Source: Phaeodactylum tricornutum CCAP 1055/1 (taxonomy: Eukaryota > Bacillariophyta > Bacillariophyceae > Surirellales > Neidiaceae). Taken from it: a stretch of 64,000 bases of DNA. The stretch covers positions 186,001-250,000 of the forward strand of contig NC_011679.1 of the NCBI RefSeq assembly GCF_000150955.2. The letters are read 5' to 3'. The notes beneath the pieces were generated by a model that was given only the letters and a program-made list of their open reading frames with translations, was not told the origin of the DNA and did not search any database. A program made the translations under genes and the position numbers. Below are positions 62,189-64,000 of the stretch, piece by piece. Every line of letters begins with the position of its first letter. Position 1 is the stretch's first letter.

Positions 62189-64000
62189 ATGTTGTCCACC
62201 ACCAATGAATCAACGAAACAGCGATCATGGTGGTCCAGGTACACCTTTAAGATGCATCCAATACACCAGTTGGTACTGCTGGCGGTTGGAAGAATACTCG
62301 TGCACCGTGACTCTGTCGTTCTAGGCGTGAACGCTTACGCTCGAGCCTCTGCCCCACCGACGTACCGATCCGGTCCACCGCCGGCACCGGTCTCGGCTTC
62401 TTCTTTCACGTACACTCCTCAATCTACCAATCCACGGATAGAATTGTTACTGGATCGAACAGTCCTTTTGTACGATCGAGCTTCATCGCAACAACGGCAG
62501 TCATACGAATGGATGATCGATCAGTTGACATCACTGATTGTGTATCTCGGTCAACTGTTGAGTACACAATCCATGGCGCAATCGGCTGGTCCCACAGCAC
62601 AACAAATGGCTTTGCAAATAGAAAACGCCTTACTACGGGACATGGACGAAGAGCCCATTGAGTCGCTCGTAGAATCATTGGGAAGTTTGAGACAAACGTC
62701 CAGGGATCTTCCGTACCGGGATATATCTTCCGAGCTGCAAGCCGTCGAGTTGCAAATTCAAGCCTTTCAACGAGTGCTTGTATCTACGCAGCCATTGCCG
62801 GATACTGGTGACACCCCCTCGTGGTTCCGAGAATATTCTGGTCAGGGACGAGGGATGGCAGATATGGGCGGTACGCAAACTTTGGTCGACGGCAATGCAA
62901 ACCGCGACAAGCAATGGTCGGACATCATTCGAGTGGGAATGCAAATTGAAGAAGCCTCGCAGAGAGGAGTTGACCCTTCCACAATAGAAAGTCTAGTGGA
63001 CGCGTATTGGCGAGGCGACGAAAAGCAGATTGACACTCTTTTTGAAACCATGGAACAAGAGGTGGAAGCGGCCGAACGACGGCGTCCTGCGAAATTCGTT
63101 GTTCCAGCGTCCGTTTCGGCTGTAGCCAAGCAGATCGAGGACGCACTTCTAATGGAAGGGGACAGTGATCCGATTGAAGCCTTGCTAAAAGCTAATCGGC
63201 AAAAGACAGCATCGGTATCGTCGCTATCTGAATCAGCCACAATAGAAGTTCCGGAATCTGATGTAGCGGCAGCACCAGCGACTACTCCAGGCAATTTGAC
63301 AGGAGCTCCCCAATTGACCACTGATATAAAAGCAAAGCCAGGCTTTTTGGTCGCAACAAAAGAAAACGCGAATACGCAATTCGATGCCCAATCCGATGAG
63401 TTAAATGTTTTTGTCGAAAAGTACTACGATAGCAAATATGACTTTACAAAGGCTGATCCGAAAGACTCTGTAAAAATGATTGGTTTGGCTTTGGAAGAAG
63501 CGATGGAAAAGGGTTATGATTACGATCAGATTCGAGCTTTGGTAGAAGCTTATGCTGTTGCCAAGCAACTCAATTGCCGCGAGGAAGAAAGAAAGGCGAC
63601 GACTCTCAAAGAATATGCGCCAACCTCGATCGCTCCCGGAACACTCTCACAACCTAAGGGTCAAGCAAAAAGAGCCATATATAGTCCCTTCGAAGATTTA
63701 ATACGGCAAACACAGCAATATTTGGGAGCAGGGGGGAATTCACAGTCAATTGTGAATAAAGCTACAGGCCAGGCTCCTGCGACGGTACGGTCGAAGTCGC
63801 TCTTCCCTTCATTTTTTGGATCGTCACAGGTCCCGAGTCGGAATTTCAAAGATCGCAAGGTCTCCGTCCCCAATGGCATAATATCGACATCTCTGTCGCC
63901 GAAGCCGAAAGAAGATGGTGCGTCAAGGACCACGATCCAAGCACCACGGGAAGGTAAAAAAGCCTCTTTTGATGCGCGTACCATGCTCGGCATAAAACCT
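62189..64000 (+). CDS. N-terminal part of an unrecognised, probably membrane-anchored protein; runs off the right edge
   Basis: 604 codons are open from the ATG at 62189 (an in-frame TGA lies four codons before it) to the window end. A hydrophobic stretch at about residues 25-45 (LVLLAVGRILVHRDSVVLG) may be a signal anchor. A Pro/Ser-rich linker follows (SGPPPAPVSASS), then helical acidic segments with repeated patterns such as EALLKANRQ and a run YYDSKYDFTKADPKDSV with IGLALEEAMEKGYDYDQIRALVEAY. These helical repeats hint at protein-protein contacts, but no domain is recognised. The inner ATG at 62252 is a possible alternative start that keeps the hydrophobic segment. Confidence 0.7.
   Translation, partial: MLSTTNESTKQRSWWSRYTFKMHPIHQLVLLAVGRILVHRDSVVLGVNAYARASAPPTYRSGPPPAPVSASSFTYTPQSTNPRIELLLDRTVLLYDRASSQQRQSYEWMIDQLTSLIVYLGQLLSTQSMAQSAGPTAQQMALQIENALLRDMDEEPIESLVESLGSLRQTSRDLPYRDISSELQAVELQIQAFQRVLVSTQPLPDTGDTPSWFREYSGQGRGMADMGGTQTLVDGNANRDKQWSDIIRVGMQIEEASQRGVDPSTIESLVDAYWRGDEKQIDTLFETMEQEVEAAERRRPAKFVVPASVSAVAKQIEDALLMEGDSDPIEALLKANRQKTASVSSLSESATIEVPESDVAAAPATTPGNLTGAPQLTTDIKAKPGFLVATKENANTQFDAQSDELNVFVEKYYDSKYDFTKADPKDSVKMIGLALEEAMEKGYDYDQIRALVEAYAVAKQLNCREEERKATTLKEYAPTSIAPGTLSQPKGQAKRAIYSPFEDLIRQTQQYLGAGGNSQSIVNKATGQAPATVRSKSLFPSFFGSSQVPSRNFKDRKVSVPNGIISTSLSPKPKEDGASRTTIQAPREGKKASFDARTMLGIKP

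Noticed and set aside
1-64000. Search for transposons, LTR elements, virus-like elements and CRISPR arrays
   Set aside because: No long terminal repeats, transposase or reverse-transcriptase motifs, or regularly spaced repeats were seen by eye.

Overview
This is eukaryotic nuclear DNA with diatom-like traits; I infer a pennate diatom close to Phaeodactylum tricornutum. Genes are dense on both strands. Introns are short (about 56-190 nt) and almost all GT-AG. Several proteins open with a signal peptide followed by an ASAFAP-like Ala/Phe junction typical of secondary plastids. No transposon, LTR element, CRISPR array, rRNA or convincing tRNA was seen. Species assignment is inference from these traits, not from a search. 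Exon joins were deduced by reading frame, splice sites and family alignment from memory; no transcript data were available.

Layout. 0-5.4 kb: the edge of an unknown gene, a tiny membrane-protein gene, and two convergent calcium-dependent protein kinases. 6-13.6 kb: a plastid-type JmjC/Tudor-like oxygenase, a RABL6-like GTPase, a FAM136A homologue and a plastid-type methyltransferase. 13.7-21.3 kb: AP-1 gamma adaptin, an unknown protein, an Erv1/ALR sulfhydryl oxidase and an MFS (PHT1/PHO84-like) transporter. 21.3-28 kb: a sparse stretch hiding a four-exon Atx1-type copper chaperone, then Sec24. 28-39 kb: a D-galacturonate-reductase-like enzyme, an FSH1-type hydrolase, Vps45, a lipocalin-like protein, ribosomal protein uS14, a G-protein alpha subunit and V-ATPase subunit d. 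39-53.7 kb: a PARP-finger/PADR1/HhH protein without a catalytic domain, a lumen-targeted plastid protein, Rpb4, a secreted GLTP-domain protein, topoisomerase I, a methyltransferase, a senescence-domain protein and MCM7. 53.9-64 kb: a tandem pair of GPI-type surface proteins, TIPIN/Csm3, biotin-protein ligase, a short-chain dehydrogenase and the start of a membrane-anchored protein.

Functional threads. Vesicle traffic (AP-1 gamma, Sec24, Vps45, V-ATPase d), calcium and G-protein signalling (two CDPKs, G alpha), the mitochondrial intermembrane-space disulfide relay (Erv1 and the CX3C protein FAM136A), and nuclear DNA transactions (PARP-finger protein, Rpb4, Top1, MCM7, TIPIN, all within 39-59 kb). 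There is no operon-like organisation; many pairs share divergent promoters. A 9-bp motif, TGAC[A/T]GTGA, occurs 24 times on the two strands, almost only outside coding sequence and often 100-300 bp upstream of start codons. It is the strongest unexplained signal in the window.
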